DNA from: Streptomyces sp. NBC_01244
GTDB taxonomy: Bacteria > Actinomycetota > Actinomycetes > Streptomycetales > Streptomycetaceae
Direction: 5' to 3'
NCBI RefSeq assembly: GCF_035987325.1
Contig: NZ_CP108488.1
Coordinates: 8,928,001-8,992,000 of the forward strand
DNA length: 64,000 nt
The notes beneath the pieces were generated by a model. It was not told the DNA's origin and made no database searches. It saw nothing but the letters and a program-made list of their open reading frames with translations. The position numbers and the translations under genes are program-made. Each line of letters opens with the position of its first letter. Within the stretch, counting starts at the first letter, position 1. Positions 17,119 through 26,257 of the stretch are shown piece by piece.

Positions 17119-17220
17119 ACCGCTGTGCGGGCGTGCGGGCGTGCGGGCGCGTCTTACGGAAGTCTGACGGGCGGCCGCGAACCCTGGCCGCCGGGGCGGT
17201 GCAGGTGGTCGAATCGGCAC

Positions 17221-17994
17221 GTGAGCAGAGCAGATCAGCAAGCCGGTCCCGGCCTCGGCCCCGACCCCGACCCCGCGTCCGACCCCGACGGCCGCGGTGC
17301 CCCCGTGGGCCGGCGGCTGGTCCTCGGCATGGTGGGGGTCGGCGCCCTCGGCCTGGTCCTCGCGCCGCGGCTCCAGTCGGGGTTCGACGCCGTCCTGGGC
17401 GCGGCCGCCGAAAAGGACCCCACCGGGCTCACCGGACTGCTACCGGGCGGCGGCGGGTTCCGGTACTACTCGGTCGCCTCCTCGGTCCCCGAACGCGGCC
17501 CGGCCGACTACCGGCTGACCGTCGGCGGCCTGGTCGAGCGCCCGGCCACGTACACGCTCGACGCGCTGCGGGCCCTGCCGCAGACCCGGATCGTCCGCGA
17601 CGTCCAGTGCGTCACGGGCTGGCGGGTTCCCGAGACCCCCTTCGAGGGCGTCCCGCTCTTCCGGCTCCTGGACGCCGCCGGGGTCCATCCCGAGGCCCGC
17701 GCGATCCGCTTCACCTGTTTCGACGGCACCTACACCGAGAGCCTCACGCTGCCGCAGGCCCGCCGCGAGGACGTCATGGTCGCCCTGAACATGCAGGACA
17801 AGCCCCTCAGCCACGCCCACGGCGGTCCGGTCCGCCTCTACGCGGCTCCCATGTACTTCTACAAGTCGGCGAAATGGTTGTCGGGCATCACCCTCACCCG
17901 GGACGTGCAGCCCGGCTACTGGGAGGAACTCGGCTACGACGTCGACGCCTGGGTCGGCAAGTCGAACGGACGCGACGATGCCCCGACCGTCTGA
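17221..17994 (+). CDS. Molybdopterin-dependent oxidoreductase (sulfite oxidase/YedY fold), membrane-anchored
   Basis: A 257-residue protein. After a disordered Pro/Asp start it has a twin-arginine-like signal (GRRLVLGMVGVGALG, Arg31-Arg32). The Oxidored_molyb domain runs from about 80 to 245, with the conserved molybdenum-ligating Cys130 in RDVQCVTGW. The later stretch RFTCFDGTYTESLTL and the YKSAKWLSGI helix are typical. Its gene overlaps the cytochrome b gene by 17 bases, like the YedY/YedZ (MsrPQ) pairing. It probably reduces a sulfoxide or similar oxidised compound outside the membrane. Confidence 0.88.
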   Translation: MSRADQQAGPGLGPDPDPASDPDGRGAPVGRRLVLGMVGVGALGLVLAPRLQSGFDAVLGAAAEKDPTGLTGLLPGGGGFRYYSVASSVPERGPADYRLTVGGLVERPATYTLDALRALPQTRIVRDVQCVTGWRVPETPFEGVPLFRLLDAAGVHPEARAIRFTCFDGTYTESLTLPQARREDVMVALNMQDKPLSHAHGGPVRLYAAPMYFYKSAKWLSGITLTRDVQPGYWEELGYDVDAWVGKSNGRDDAPTV

Positions 17995-18760
17995 CATCCC
18001 GGCCGGTTCCCCGGCCTCCGACGCGGACCGGGTGGACGGCGCGTACGGCACGGACGGCGTGAACTGTGCGGACGGCGTGGCCGAACGCCCCGCCCGCCTG
18101 GGCCGGTTCAGCCCCGCCGAACGACTGGTCCACCTGGCCACCGCCGCCCTGACCGGGGTGTGTCTGGCGAGTGCCGCCTGCCTCTACCTGCCGCCCCTCG
18201 CCGAACTCGTGGGCCGCCGCCACCTCGTGGTCACCGTCCACGAGTGGTCCGGACTGCTGATCCCGGCCCCCACCCTGCTGGGGCTCGGCTCCCGGGCCTT
18301 CCGCGGGGACCTGCGCCGGCTCAACCGCTTCGGCCCGCACGACCGCACCTGGCTGCGCTCCGCCCTGCGCCGCGACCACCGGCCGGGCGCCCGCCCGGCG
18401 GGCAAGTTCAACGCCGGGCAGAAGCTCTACGCCGGCTGGAGCGCCGGGGCCGCCCTCGTGATGCTCGGCACCGGTCTGCTGATGTGGTTCACCGGGCTGG
18501 CCCCGCTGTCCTGGCGGACCGGGGCCACCTTCGTCCACGACTGGCTGGCCATCGCGCTGACCGTGGCCGTCGTGGGTCACGTCATGATGGCCCTCGGCGA
18601 TCCGGAGGCCCGGCGCGGTATGCGGACGGGCTCGGTGGACGCCGACTGGGCGCGGCGCGAGCACCCCCTGTGGCGCCCGTACGGATCCTCCGCCGCGCGG
18701 TCGCAGCGCCCCCCTGTTCCGGCTACTCCGGCGGAACCGCGGCGTCCAGGGCGGCGGTGA
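17978..18760 (+). CDS. Cytochrome b561/FdhI-type membrane subunit
   Basis: A 260-residue integral membrane protein. It has four to five hydrophobic segments from about residue 48 and His residues placed for di-haem b ligation (ERLVHLATA, VTVHEWSGLL, FVHDWLAIAL, VVGHVMMAL). It starts 17 bases before the stop of the molybdopterin oxidoreductase gene, so the two are co-translated. The likely role is to deliver quinol electrons to that exported enzyme. The N-terminal 35 residues are Asp/Gly/Ala-rich. Its stop lies inside the 3' end of the convergent ohrR gene (18723-19196). Confidence 0.82.
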   Translation: MPRPSDIPAGSPASDADRVDGAYGTDGVNCADGVAERPARLGRFSPAERLVHLATAALTGVCLASAACLYLPPLAELVGRRHLVVTVHEWSGLLIPAPTLLGLGSRAFRGDLRRLNRFGPHDRTWLRSALRRDHRPGARPAGKFNAGQKLYAGWSAGAALVMLGTGLLMWFTGLAPLSWRTGATFVHDWLAIALTVAVVGHVMMALGDPEARRGMRTGSVDADWARREHPLWRPYGSSAARSQRPPVPATPAEPRRPGRR

Positions 18761-19196
18761 GCCGCCGCAGGCGGTCCTGAAGCTCCCTGATCTCGCCGAG
18801 CTCGAAGCCGGTCGCGGCCGCGATGCGCCGGGGCACCTCGACGGCCCGGGCGCGCAGGGCAGTACCGGTCTCGGTCGGCCGGACGTGCACGGAGCGTTCG
18901 TCGGCGGCGCTGCGCTCGCGCACGAGCAGGCCGGCCGCTTCCAGCCGCTTGAGGAGGGGGGAGAGCGTGCCCGAGTCGAGCCGCAGGTGCTGCCCGAGCT
19001 GTTTGACCGGCATCTCGCCGTGCTCCCACAGCACCAGCATCACCAGGTACTGGGGATAGGTCAGCCCGAGGTCCTTCAGGACGACGCGGTAGAGCCCGCC
19101 GAAGGCGCGGTTCGCCGCGCCGAGCGCGAAACAGATCTGGCCGTCGAGGCGCAGGAAGTCCTGGTCGGGGAGGACGTCGGTCGGTTGCTCGGTCAT
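18723..19196 (-). CDS. ohrR: MarR-family organic-peroxide sensor OhrR
   Basis: A 157-residue winged-helix regulator. The N-terminal LDGQICFALGAANRAF places the reactive cysteine at Cys22, the hallmark of OhrR. The winged HTH (MPVKQLGQHLRLDSGTLSPLLKRLEAAGLLVRERS) spans about 65-105. Oxidation of the Cys by organic hydroperoxide is known to release OhrR from DNA. It is divergent from ohr across a 126-base region that holds a palindromic operator. Its 3' end overlaps the convergent cytochrome gene by 38 bases. Confidence 0.93.
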   Translation of the reverse strand: MTEQPTDVLPDQDFLRLDGQICFALGAANRAFGGLYRVVLKDLGLTYPQYLVMLVLWEHGEMPVKQLGQHLRLDSGTLSPLLKRLEAAGLLVRERSAADERSVHVRPTETGTALRARAVEVPRRIAAATGFELGEIRELQDRLRRLTAALDAAVPPE

Positions 19197-19231
19197 GGGG
19201 GCAAGTGTACCCGGGGTCCCGTGTCGGCAAC

Positions 19232-19258
19232 TGAATTGTGCACAACTTAATTGTGTGC
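19232..19258. promoter_or_regulatory. Putative OhrR operator
   Basis: A 10-bp perfect palindrome TTGTGCACAA (19236-19245) is flanked by a direct repeat of AATTGTG (19234-19240 and 19249-19255). This AT-rich block lies between ohrR and ohr, where OhrR is expected to repress both genes. Confidence 0.65.
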
Positions 19259-19322
19259 CATATTGATGGAGCGAGGCCGTCGGTCGACGGCCCGCCTCCG
19301 CCCCGTGAGAGGAACCCCCGAG

Positions 19323-19733
<411 letters not shown>

Positions 19734-19743
19734 TCCGGCGATC

Positions 19744-19785
19744 CAGGGCGGCGGTTCGGGGCGGGATGCCCGAGCCGCTGCCCTG
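19744..19785. terminator. Bidirectional stem-loop between ohr and allantoicase
   Basis: Bases 19744-19760 pair with 19769-19785 over 17 positions, two of them G-U, with an eight-base loop. It lies between two convergent stop codons. Confidence 0.7.
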
Positions 19786-19790
19786 TCGTG

Positions 19791-20939
19791 TCAGTGAGCC
19801 GTGCCGGCCGCATGCGCCGTCCCCGCCGTCCCCGCCGCCCCCGCCGCGCGGGCGGTGAGGGCGGCCGCTCCGGCGTCCGTGAGCCGGCCGTGCAGGCGCA
19901 GGCGGGCGAATCCGCCGTCGGGGTACACGTCGATCCGGGCGTGTGTGGCCAGGACCGGCGCGTCGAGCGGCAGCCGGTGCGGGCTGTCGGGCTCCAGCCG
20001 GGTGCGCGGCAGGACCCGCGTCCACGCGCCGTCCGCGCCGTCCTTGACGGACAGTGACACCCAGCCGGCTGCGTTCCCCTTCAGGTTCGCGGTGTCCACC
20101 TCCACCGCACGGATCTCGCACTGCCCGGCCAGCCGGTACGCGATCCAGTCGTTCCCCTTGTCGCGGCGCCGGCGCGTTTCCCAGCCGTCGTCCTGCTTCT
20201 GCGACAGACCCGGCATGATCGTGTTCCCGGGGGAGGAGTAGAAGCCGTCCGAGGCCTCCTCCACGACCCCGCCGTTGACCACGCAGGCCACGTCCACCGT
20301 GCCGAGCAGGGCCAGCCACTGCGGGTCGGGCAGCACCTCCCCGTGCACCCGCAGGCGCGCGATGCCGCCGTCGGGGTGCTGGTTGATCCGCAGGTGTGTC
20401 CAGCGGCGCCCGGACCCGACCGCGAACCCGTTCGCGGCGTGGCCGCGCACCGGGGTGCGGGGCACGATCTCCTCCCAGGCGTCCGCCCGTTCGAGGAGTT
20501 CGGCGGTCGAGGGCGTCCCCTCGAAGGCGGCCGCCCACACGCTGACCTGCTGCGGGTGGTTGCCGCGGAAGTGTGCGGTGTCGACGACGATCCCGCGGAT
20601 GATGCCGGGGGAGCCGAGGCGGATCAGCGCCCAGTCGTGATCGCGGTCCGTCGGGAACGGCTCGTCCGCGCCCGCCCCGCGACGCCGCCGGGTCTCCCAG
20701 CCGTCCATCACCTTCCCCTTGTTGCCGTAGTCGTGCACGTCGAAGACGGCCGGAGTGCGCAGCAGGAGGTTCTCCCGCTCGGCGAAGAACTCGTCGTTGG
20801 CCGCGATGACCCCCGCGCCGAGCCGGCGGTCGGCGAGGTCAGTCAGGTGGGAGAACTCGAAGGTGGCGCCCCGGTAGTCGGCGTACGGGTCGCCCGACAC
20901 GTAGGGCGCGGCGGCGAAGTCGGTGGTGGGGAGCTGCAT
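19791..20939 (-). CDS. alc: Allantoicase
   Basis: A 382-residue enzyme made of two similar halves, each a jelly-roll allantoicase domain (first half from PYADYRGATFEFSHL, second from ASDGFYSSPGNTIMP). The family motifs MDGWETRRRR and DGWETRRRR occur once per half, as do the paired W(A/I)(L/Y)IRLG and DWIAYRLAG segments. It hydrolyses allantoate to ureidoglycolate and urea in purine breakdown. No allantoinase or ureidoglycolate gene is in the window. The start is ATG at 20939. The AT-richer upstream region has a small dyad near 21026-21043. Confidence 0.94.
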   Translation of the reverse strand: MQLPTTDFAAAPYVSGDPYADYRGATFEFSHLTDLADRRLGAGVIAANDEFFAERENLLLRTPAVFDVHDYGNKGKVMDGWETRRRRGAGADEPFPTDRDHDWALIRLGSPGIIRGIVVDTAHFRGNHPQQVSVWAAAFEGTPSTAELLERADAWEEIVPRTPVRGHAANGFAVGSGRRWTHLRINQHPDGGIARLRVHGEVLPDPQWLALLGTVDVACVVNGGVVEEASDGFYSSPGNTIMPGLSQKQDDGWETRRRRDKGNDWIAYRLAGQCEIRAVEVDTANLKGNAAGWVSLSVKDGADGAWTRVLPRTRLEPDSPHRLPLDAPVLATHARIDVYPDGGFARLRLHGRLTDAGAAALTARAAGAAGTAGTAHAAGTAH

Positions 20940-21197
20940 GAGTGGAGGCCTGCTTTCCGTTGTGGAGAAAGGGAGTTGGGGCTCGGGGGGATGCCTCGAC
21001 TCTCGCCCACCGGGATTGCTCAGGTCTATCGATTGTTTTCGATCATTCCTTTCAGGAGGGCTGAACGGTGCAGGCGGGCGAGCCGGTATCGGTAAACCCC
21101 TTATCTGCTAGGTGAGATAGGTGGTTCTCACTGTAGATGCGCGTGAAAGAGACTGTTACAGTCCGCATGCGCGACTCTGGATGAGGGAGAAAATTTC
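20940..21197. promoter_or_regulatory. AT-rich divergent promoter region between alc and a secreted-protein gene
   Basis: No gene is evident. The segment from about 21010 to 21197 is clearly richer in A/T than its surroundings. It contains a dyad around ATCGATTGTTTTCGAT, a TATCT-N8-AGATA dyad near 21100-21118 and a GACTG-TTA-CAGTC dyad at 21151-21163. A GAGGGAG ribosome site precedes the ATG at 21198. Promoters for both flanking genes should lie here. Confidence 0.5.
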
Positions 21198-22277
21198 ATG
21201 CCAAAGACAGTTCTGCGGCGCGCCGTCGCAGGAAAGTCACTGGTCATCGGCACCCTCCTGGCCCTTCTGGTGCCGGGATCGGCCTACGCCAACACCGTCG
21301 GTGCGACGGTGAAGACTCCGGGGGCCACCTCCGGACCCGCAGCGACCTTCGCCGAGATCTCCACCCACGCGGACTGCGCCGCGGGGCTCATATCCGGTGG
21401 CGGGATCAACCAGGCCATCGGCACCGGGACATCGTCCAACGGCAACAAGGTCAACGGCACTTCGCCCAGCCCCGACGGCGCCACCGAGTACACGGGCTCG
21501 ACCGGCGTCGTCGCCGCCGACGTGACGCACTGGCTCGGCATCGGCGGCAGCGGCGGCGCGGTCAACGCCTCGTTCTCCAGCACCCCGTACGCCATGTGCT
21601 TCACCAGCAACCTGATCAACCACACCCAGGTGGTGATGAACAAGGTCGCCGGACCCGCGACGTCCTCCACGGTGGGCCTCGTCACCGCCACCTGCCCGGC
21701 CAACACCCGTCTGCTCGGCGGCGGCGCCCGGATCACCCCGGCCGACGTCGGCAGCCTCAAGCCGATCGCCTCCTTCCCCACCTTCAACGACGCCGGACAC
21801 GCCTACGGCCAGAAGGCGGCGGCCGACGGCGAGACGAACCCCGACTCCTGGACCGCGGTCGGCTGGAACGGCGGTGGCGGCGGCACCGGCAACACGACCT
21901 ACGCCTACGCGATCTGCAGCGGCAACAACATCAACATCAGCGGCGCCACGGTCAAGGTGCGCCACGGCGAGGTCAGCGGCCCGACCGCGGCCACGACGGG
22001 CCAGACCGCGACGGTCGGCTGCGGCGGCAACGACGGAAAGCTCATCAGCGGTGGCGCGGCCATCAGCGGTGGCAGCGTGACGACCACGGCCTTCACCGGA
22101 CCCGGCTCCCCGGGCGACCACCTCAACGGAAGTTACCCCAGCAACTCCGGCGGCACCCCGGTCGGCGACGGGACCACCACGGCCGCCTACTGGACGGCCT
22201 ACACCCACACCGGCGGCGGCAGCTCCCCCAACACCTACACCGACGCCTGGGCGCTGTGCGCCGACGACGGCGTCTGA
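21198..22277 (+). CDS. Secreted protein with three ~105-residue repeats, unrecognised
   Basis: A 359-residue exported protein with a signal peptide ending at about GSAYA (residue 31). The mature part is three related modules. Each begins with Cys followed by L-[IL]-[SG]-G-G (Cys60, Cys166, Cys275) and ends with an aromatic-Ala-x-Cys (Cys134, Cys240, Cys354). The two cysteines are 74, 74 and 79 residues apart, which suggests one disulfide per module. The protein is rich in Gly, Thr, Asn and Ser. I do not recognise the family. The next secreted-protein gene starts within 6-48 bases, so the two are probably co-transcribed. Confidence 0.78.
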   Translation: MPKTVLRRAVAGKSLVIGTLLALLVPGSAYANTVGATVKTPGATSGPAATFAEISTHADCAAGLISGGGINQAIGTGTSSNGNKVNGTSPSPDGATEYTGSTGVVAADVTHWLGIGGSGGAVNASFSSTPYAMCFTSNLINHTQVVMNKVAGPATSSTVGLVTATCPANTRLLGGGARITPADVGSLKPIASFPTFNDAGHAYGQKAAADGETNPDSWTAVGWNGGGGGTGNTTYAYAICSGNNINISGATVKVRHGEVSGPTAATTGQTATVGCGGNDGKLISGGAAISGGSVTTTAFTGPGSPGDHLNGSYPSNSGGTPVGDGTTTAAYWTAYTHTGGGSSPNTYTDAWALCADDGV

Positions 22278-22282
22278 GCGGC

Positions 22283-24067
22283 ATGAGGGACCCCCGCCCC
22301 ATCACCACCACACCGATCAGGACCATGACCCGAATCAGACCCCACTCCCTCCCCGCCTCCCGGACGGCGCTCGTCCTCGGCGCGGCCGGACTCCTCGCCG
22401 CCCTGGTGGCACCCCTCACCGCGGCCGCCGACCCGGCGGACGTGACCGGCCCCTGCGGCCCGGCGGGCGTCTTCACCAGCTCGCCGCCCACCTGTACGTA
22501 CGCCACCGCGGGCACGGACGTCTTCACCGTGCCCGCCGGGGTGAGCGTCCTCACCGTCGACCTCTACGGAGCCGAAGGCGGCAGCGCGGCCGGCTACGTC
22601 ACCCCGAACCCCCCGAACGAGGGCGCACCCGGCGGCCTCGGCGGCCGGACCCACGCGGTCCTGGCCGTGACCCCCGGCCAGGCCGTCCAGATCACCCGGG
22701 GAGGCGTCGGCAGCTCCGGCACCCCCCGGCACGGCGAGTACGCCCGGCCCGGCGGCTTCGGCCACGGCACCGGCGGCGGCGGCGCGCACGGCGGCGGCGG
22801 CTCCGGCGGCGGCGCCACCGACCTGCGCACCGGCGCCTTCGGACCGACCGACCGGATCCTGGTGGCCGGCGCCGGCGGAGGCGCCGGCAACGGCGGCCCC
22901 CTGCTGCGCGGCGGCAACGGAGGCGGGCCCGCCGGGGAGAACGGCGGCGAGGGCGGCGGTCCCGAAGGGTCCGGCGCCGGGGGCACCGGCGGAACCCTGA
23001 CCCAGCACGGCACCGGCACCCGAACCAACCCGATCGGCGCAGGGGGAGGCAACGCGAGCGACATCGACCAGCACACCGGCCGACTCAACCCCGGCTCCGG
23101 TGGCACCGGGGGCAACGGCGGCCGCGGCGGCAACGGCGGCGGAGGCGGTGGCGGCGGCTGGCGCGGCGGTGGCGGCGGCTCCGGCGGCGGCAACCCCGGC
23201 AACCTCTACGGAGCGGGCGGCGGTGGCGGCAGCGGTTACGCGGCCCCGGCCGAGGCCGGTGTCTCCGAGGCCTTCCTGGAGTCGGGGGTCCAGCACGGCG
23301 ACGGCAAGGCCGTCGTCTCCTTCCGCTACGGCACCTCGACCACCCTCACCACGAACACCGCCACACCGCTGTTCGGGCACGCCGTCGCCCTGACCGCGAC
23401 CGTGACGGGCGCCGAACACCCGGCCGCCGCCCCGGGCGGCAGCGTCACCTTCTCCGAGGGGACCACCCCGCTCGCCACCGTCGCACTCGACGGGGGACAG
23501 GCCCGCTTCACCACGAGCGCCCTGCGCCCCGGCACCCACCGGATCAGCGCCACGTACGCCCCGGACACCGACCACACGGCGAGCTCCACCGGTGAACCGA
23601 CCGACATCACCGTCGGATTCAGCCGGCCCTGCATCACGACCGACCACCGCGGGCCGCTGACCGTGGCGGCCGGGGAATCGCTCTGCATCGACTCCGGCGG
23701 AAGGCAGAGCGGCCCGCTCACCGTCCGGCCCGGCGGCGCACTGTCCGTATCGGACGGCCGCGTCACCGGTCCGCTCTCGGCCGACGGGGCGCTCGCCCTG
23801 TCCCTCTGCGGATCCACGCTGACCGGCCCGGTCGGCGTACGGAACACCAGCGGTTCCGTGGTGATCGGCTCCGCCGTGCACGCGGGGGCGGACCCGGTCT
23901 GCGCCGGCAACGCGTTCACCGGCCCGGTCACCCTGGAAGCCAACCTCGGAGGCGTCGAGCTCTCGGGCGGCCGGGTCACCGGACCGCTGCGGTGCGAGGC
24001 CAACGAACCGGCGCCGCGCGTCACCGGAACCACCGTCGTCGGACCCCGGTCCGGCCAGTGCCGGTGA
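22283..24067 (+). CDS. Large secreted glycine-rich protein with Ig-like domain and C-terminal repeats
   Basis: A 594-residue exported protein. After the signal peptide it has a glycine-rich domain (about 55-350) with a beta start (FTVPAGVSVLTVDLYGAEGG) like Gly-rich receptor/adhesin domains. A bacterial Ig-like domain follows at about 352-450 (GGSVTFSEGTTPLATV...GTHRISATYAPD). The last ~140 residues carry beta-helix-like repeats with the motif G-[RT]-x-T-G-P-[LV]. It lacks catalytic motifs and looks like a surface or matrix component. The start is uncertain: ATG at 22283 gives a long n-region, and ATG at 22325 a more standard signal peptide. Confidence 0.75.
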   Translation: MRDPRPITTTPIRTMTRIRPHSLPASRTALVLGAAGLLAALVAPLTAAADPADVTGPCGPAGVFTSSPPTCTYATAGTDVFTVPAGVSVLTVDLYGAEGGSAAGYVTPNPPNEGAPGGLGGRTHAVLAVTPGQAVQITRGGVGSSGTPRHGEYARPGGFGHGTGGGGAHGGGGSGGGATDLRTGAFGPTDRILVAGAGGGAGNGGPLLRGGNGGGPAGENGGEGGGPEGSGAGGTGGTLTQHGTGTRTNPIGAGGGNASDIDQHTGRLNPGSGGTGGNGGRGGNGGGGGGGGWRGGGGGSGGGNPGNLYGAGGGGGSGYAAPAEAGVSEAFLESGVQHGDGKAVVSFRYGTSTTLTTNTATPLFGHAVALTATVTGAEHPAAAPGGSVTFSEGTTPLATVALDGGQARFTTSALRPGTHRISATYAPDTDHTASSTGEPTDITVGFSRPCITTDHRGPLTVAAGESLCIDSGGRQSGPLTVRPGGALSVSDGRVTGPLSADGALALSLCGSTLTGPVGVRNTSGSVVIGSAVHAGADPVCAGNAFTGPVTLEANLGGVELSGGRVTGPLRCEANEPAPRVTGTTVVGPRSGQCR

Positions 24068-24096
24068 CCGCAGCTCCATAGCCCCGCAGTTCCGTA

Positions 24097-24127
24097 GCGC
24101 CACAGCCACGTGGCGCCACAGCCACGT
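24097..24127. repeat. 16-bp tandem repeat, two copies
   Basis: The unit GCGCCACAGCCACGTG at 24097-24112 is repeated at 24113-24127 (15 of 16 bases). It lies in the intergenic gap ahead of a strong terminator. Confidence 0.6.
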
Positions 24128-24166
24128 AGCAGCGCGGGCCCGGCAGAACGCCGGGCCCGCGCTGCT
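24128..24166. terminator. Perfect 17-bp bidirectional terminator
   Basis: Bases 24128-24144 are exactly complementary to 24150-24166, with a five-base loop. It sits between two convergent genes, and its last base is the first base of the dienelactone hydrolase stop codon. Confidence 0.8.
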
Positions 24167-24930
24167 CAGAACGTCCGGTCCAGCAGCGCGAACAGCGCGG
24201 ACCAGTGCCGCTCGTCCGAGGCCGCGTCGTAGGAGCTGGTGTCGGCCAGGGTGTAGCCGTGCGCCGCTCCCTCGTACACCTCCGCCCGGTGGCGGACGCC
24301 CGCCGCCGACAGGGCCTTCCCCAGCCGGTCGATCTCCTCGGCCGGCAGCGTCGGGTCCTGGTCCGCGTGGCCGAAGTACAGCTCGGCGGTGACCCGTTGC
24401 GCCACCAGGTGCGGACTGTCCGCCGCGTCCGTGGCCAGGAACCCGCCGTGGAAACCGGCCGCGGCCGCCACCCGCTGCGGATACGTCCCCGCCGTGAGCA
24501 GGGCCAGCCGGGCGCCCAGGCAGTACCCCGAGATCGCCACCGGCCCGGCGGCGACTTCCGGGAGGCCCGCGAGCCGCTCCAGATAGGCCTCGGCGTCGCG
24601 CATCGCCAGCCCGGCGGTCAGCGATTCGAGGACCGGGCCGATCCGGTCGAAGAGCTCCGGCTGCCGGCCGAAGTCCACGAACTCCGGAAGCTCGAACACC
24701 GGTGCGCGTCCGTGGCGGTAGAAGAGGTTGGGCATCAGGACGACATAGCCGGCCGCCGCGATCCGGTCCGCCACCGACTTGATGTGCGGGCGGATCCCGA
24801 GGGCGTTCACGTACAGCAGCACGCCGGGGTACGTGCCCGCGCCGTCGGGCCGGGCCAGATAGGCATCGGCGGTGCCGTCCCGAGTGACCACGTCAACTGT
24901 CGTCCGGACTACCTCGCATGCGGTCGTCAT
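24166..24930 (-). CDS. Dienelactone hydrolase family protein
   Basis: A 254-residue alpha/beta hydrolase. The nucleophile motif is GYCLGARLAL, with cysteine in place of serine, as in dienelactone hydrolases. The acid is in the GHADQDPTLP loop and the catalytic His in GAAHGYTL. The substrate could be a lactone or ester from aromatic degradation, but DLH-family proteins are often broad. The ribosome site GAGGGGGAC precedes ATG 24930. It is divergent from a P450 gene 115 bases away, which may share regulation. Confidence 0.9.
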   Translation of the reverse strand: MTTACEVVRTTVDVVTRDGTADAYLARPDGAGTYPGVLLYVNALGIRPHIKSVADRIAAAGYVVLMPNLFYRHGRAPVFELPEFVDFGRQPELFDRIGPVLESLTAGLAMRDAEAYLERLAGLPEVAAGPVAISGYCLGARLALLTAGTYPQRVAAAAGFHGGFLATDAADSPHLVAQRVTAELYFGHADQDPTLPAEEIDRLGKALSAAGVRHRAEVYEGAAHGYTLADTSSYDAASDERHWSALFALLDRTF

Positions 24931-25033
24931 GGCCGTCCCCCTCTTTCGTATGGCGAAGGCCGCAGACTACCGTGATCGGGCTCTTGCCCCGGAGTGTCCG
25001 GAAACCGCCCTCAACGGTCCCCAACCGGGGGCG

Positions 25034-25039
25034 TACCGT
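25034..25039 (+). promoter_or_regulatory. -10 element placed for leaderless transcription of the P450 gene
   Basis: TACCGT fits the TANNNT -10 pattern and occupies positions -12 to -7 relative to the ATG at 25046. No Shine-Dalgarno is visible. This is the spacing typical of leaderless actinobacterial mRNAs. Confidence 0.4.
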
Positions 25040-25045
25040 GGTCCG

Positions 25046-26239
25046 ATGCCAGTAGTGGACATCAGTGCCAGCGCGGATGAGTTCGATGCCGACCCGTATG
25101 CGTTCTACGAGAGGATGCGTGCGGCGGGGCCCGTCCACCGGATCATCCTCACCCCGGACGACATCGAGCCGAGCTGGATGATCGTCGGGCACGAGGAGGC
25201 GCGCCGCGCCCTCAACCACCCGGCCCTGTCCAAGGACTGGCGCACGTCGGGCCGGTTCCCGGACGCCCAGGCCGGCGCGATGAGCTCCAACATGCTGGAA
25301 TCCGACCCTCCGCACCACACCCGGCTGCGGCGCCTGGTCGCACGGGAGTTCACCGCACGGCGGATGGAGGGCATGCGGACGCGCGTCCAGCAGATCACCG
25401 ACGAGCTGCTCGACGCGATGGCCGCCCGGCCGGAGCGCGGCGGCGACCTGATCGACGCGCTGGCGTTCCCGCTCCCGATGACCGTGATCTGCGAGCTGCT
25501 CGGCGTCCCCGACCTGGACCGGGCACGGTTCCGGTACTGGTCCAACGAGATCGTCACCCCCACCTCGGCAGCCTCGAACGCCGACGCGTACCGGGAGCTG
25601 GGGATCTACCTCGCCGCGCTCATCGAGGCCAAGGCCAAGGAGCCCGGCGAGGACCTGCTCAGCGCGCTGATCCGGACCAGTGACGAGGGCGGCGACTCCC
25701 TGTCCCGCGACGAGGTCATCGGGATGGCCTTCCTGCTGCTGGTCGCGGGCCACGAGACCACCGTCAACCTCATCTCCAACGGTGTACGGGCCCTGCTCGC
25801 CCATCCCGCCCAACTGGCCTCGCTGCGCGCGGACTTCGATGGACTGCTCGACGGGGCGGTCGAGGAGATGCTCCGCTACGACGGCCCCGTGCAGCACAGC
25901 ACGTACCGCTACGCCCGCGAGTCCCTGGACCTGGGCGTCGCCACCATCCCGGCCGGGGCCACCGTGTTCGTCTCCCTGGCCGGCGCCGACCGCGACCCCG
26001 CCCGCTTCGCGGATCCCGGGGTGTTCGACATCGGCCGCGCCCCGCAGGGCCACCTGGCCTTCGGCCACGGGCTCCACTTCTGCATCGGCGCCCCGCTGGC
26101 GCGCATGGAGGGCCGCATCGCGATCCGCTCCCTGCTCGAACGCTTCCCCGGCCTGGCCGAGGACCCGGAGGCAGGCCCGCCGGCCTGGCTGACGGGCAGC
26201 CTCATGCACGGCGTGAGCCGCCTCGCGGTCCGCTGGTAG
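25046..26239 (+). CDS. Cytochrome P450 (bacterial class I type)
   Basis: A 397-residue soluble P450. The I-helix motif is [12 protein letters not shown]. ExxR is EMLR in the K helix. The haem loop is [17 protein letters not shown] with the thiolate ligand Cys346. The early [13 protein letters not shown] segment is typical of CYP105/CYP107-like enzymes. It needs a ferredoxin and a reductase; the window has an FprA-type reductase but no adjacent ferredoxin. Substrate unknown. Divergent from the dienelactone hydrolase gene. Confidence 0.93.
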   Translation: MPVVDISASADEFDADPYAFYERMRAAGPVHRIILTPDDIEPSWMIVGHEEARRALNHPALSKDWRTSGRFPDAQAGAMSSNMLESDPPHHTRLRRLVAREFTARRMEGMRTRVQQITDELLDAMAARPERGGDLIDALAFPLPMTVICELLGVPDLDRARFRYWSNEIVTPTSAASNADAYRELGIYLAALIEAKAKEPGEDLLSALIRTSDEGGDSLSRDEVIGMAFLLLVAGHETTVNLISNGVRALLAHPAQLASLRADFDGLLDGAVEEMLRYDGPVQHSTYRYARESLDLGVATIPAGATVFVSLAGADRDPARFADPGVFDIGRAPQGHLAFGHGLHFCIGAPLARMEGRIAIRSLLERFPGLAEDPEAGPPAWLTGSLMHGVSRLAVRW

Positions 26240-26257
26240 CCCCGGCGGGCCGGGAGG

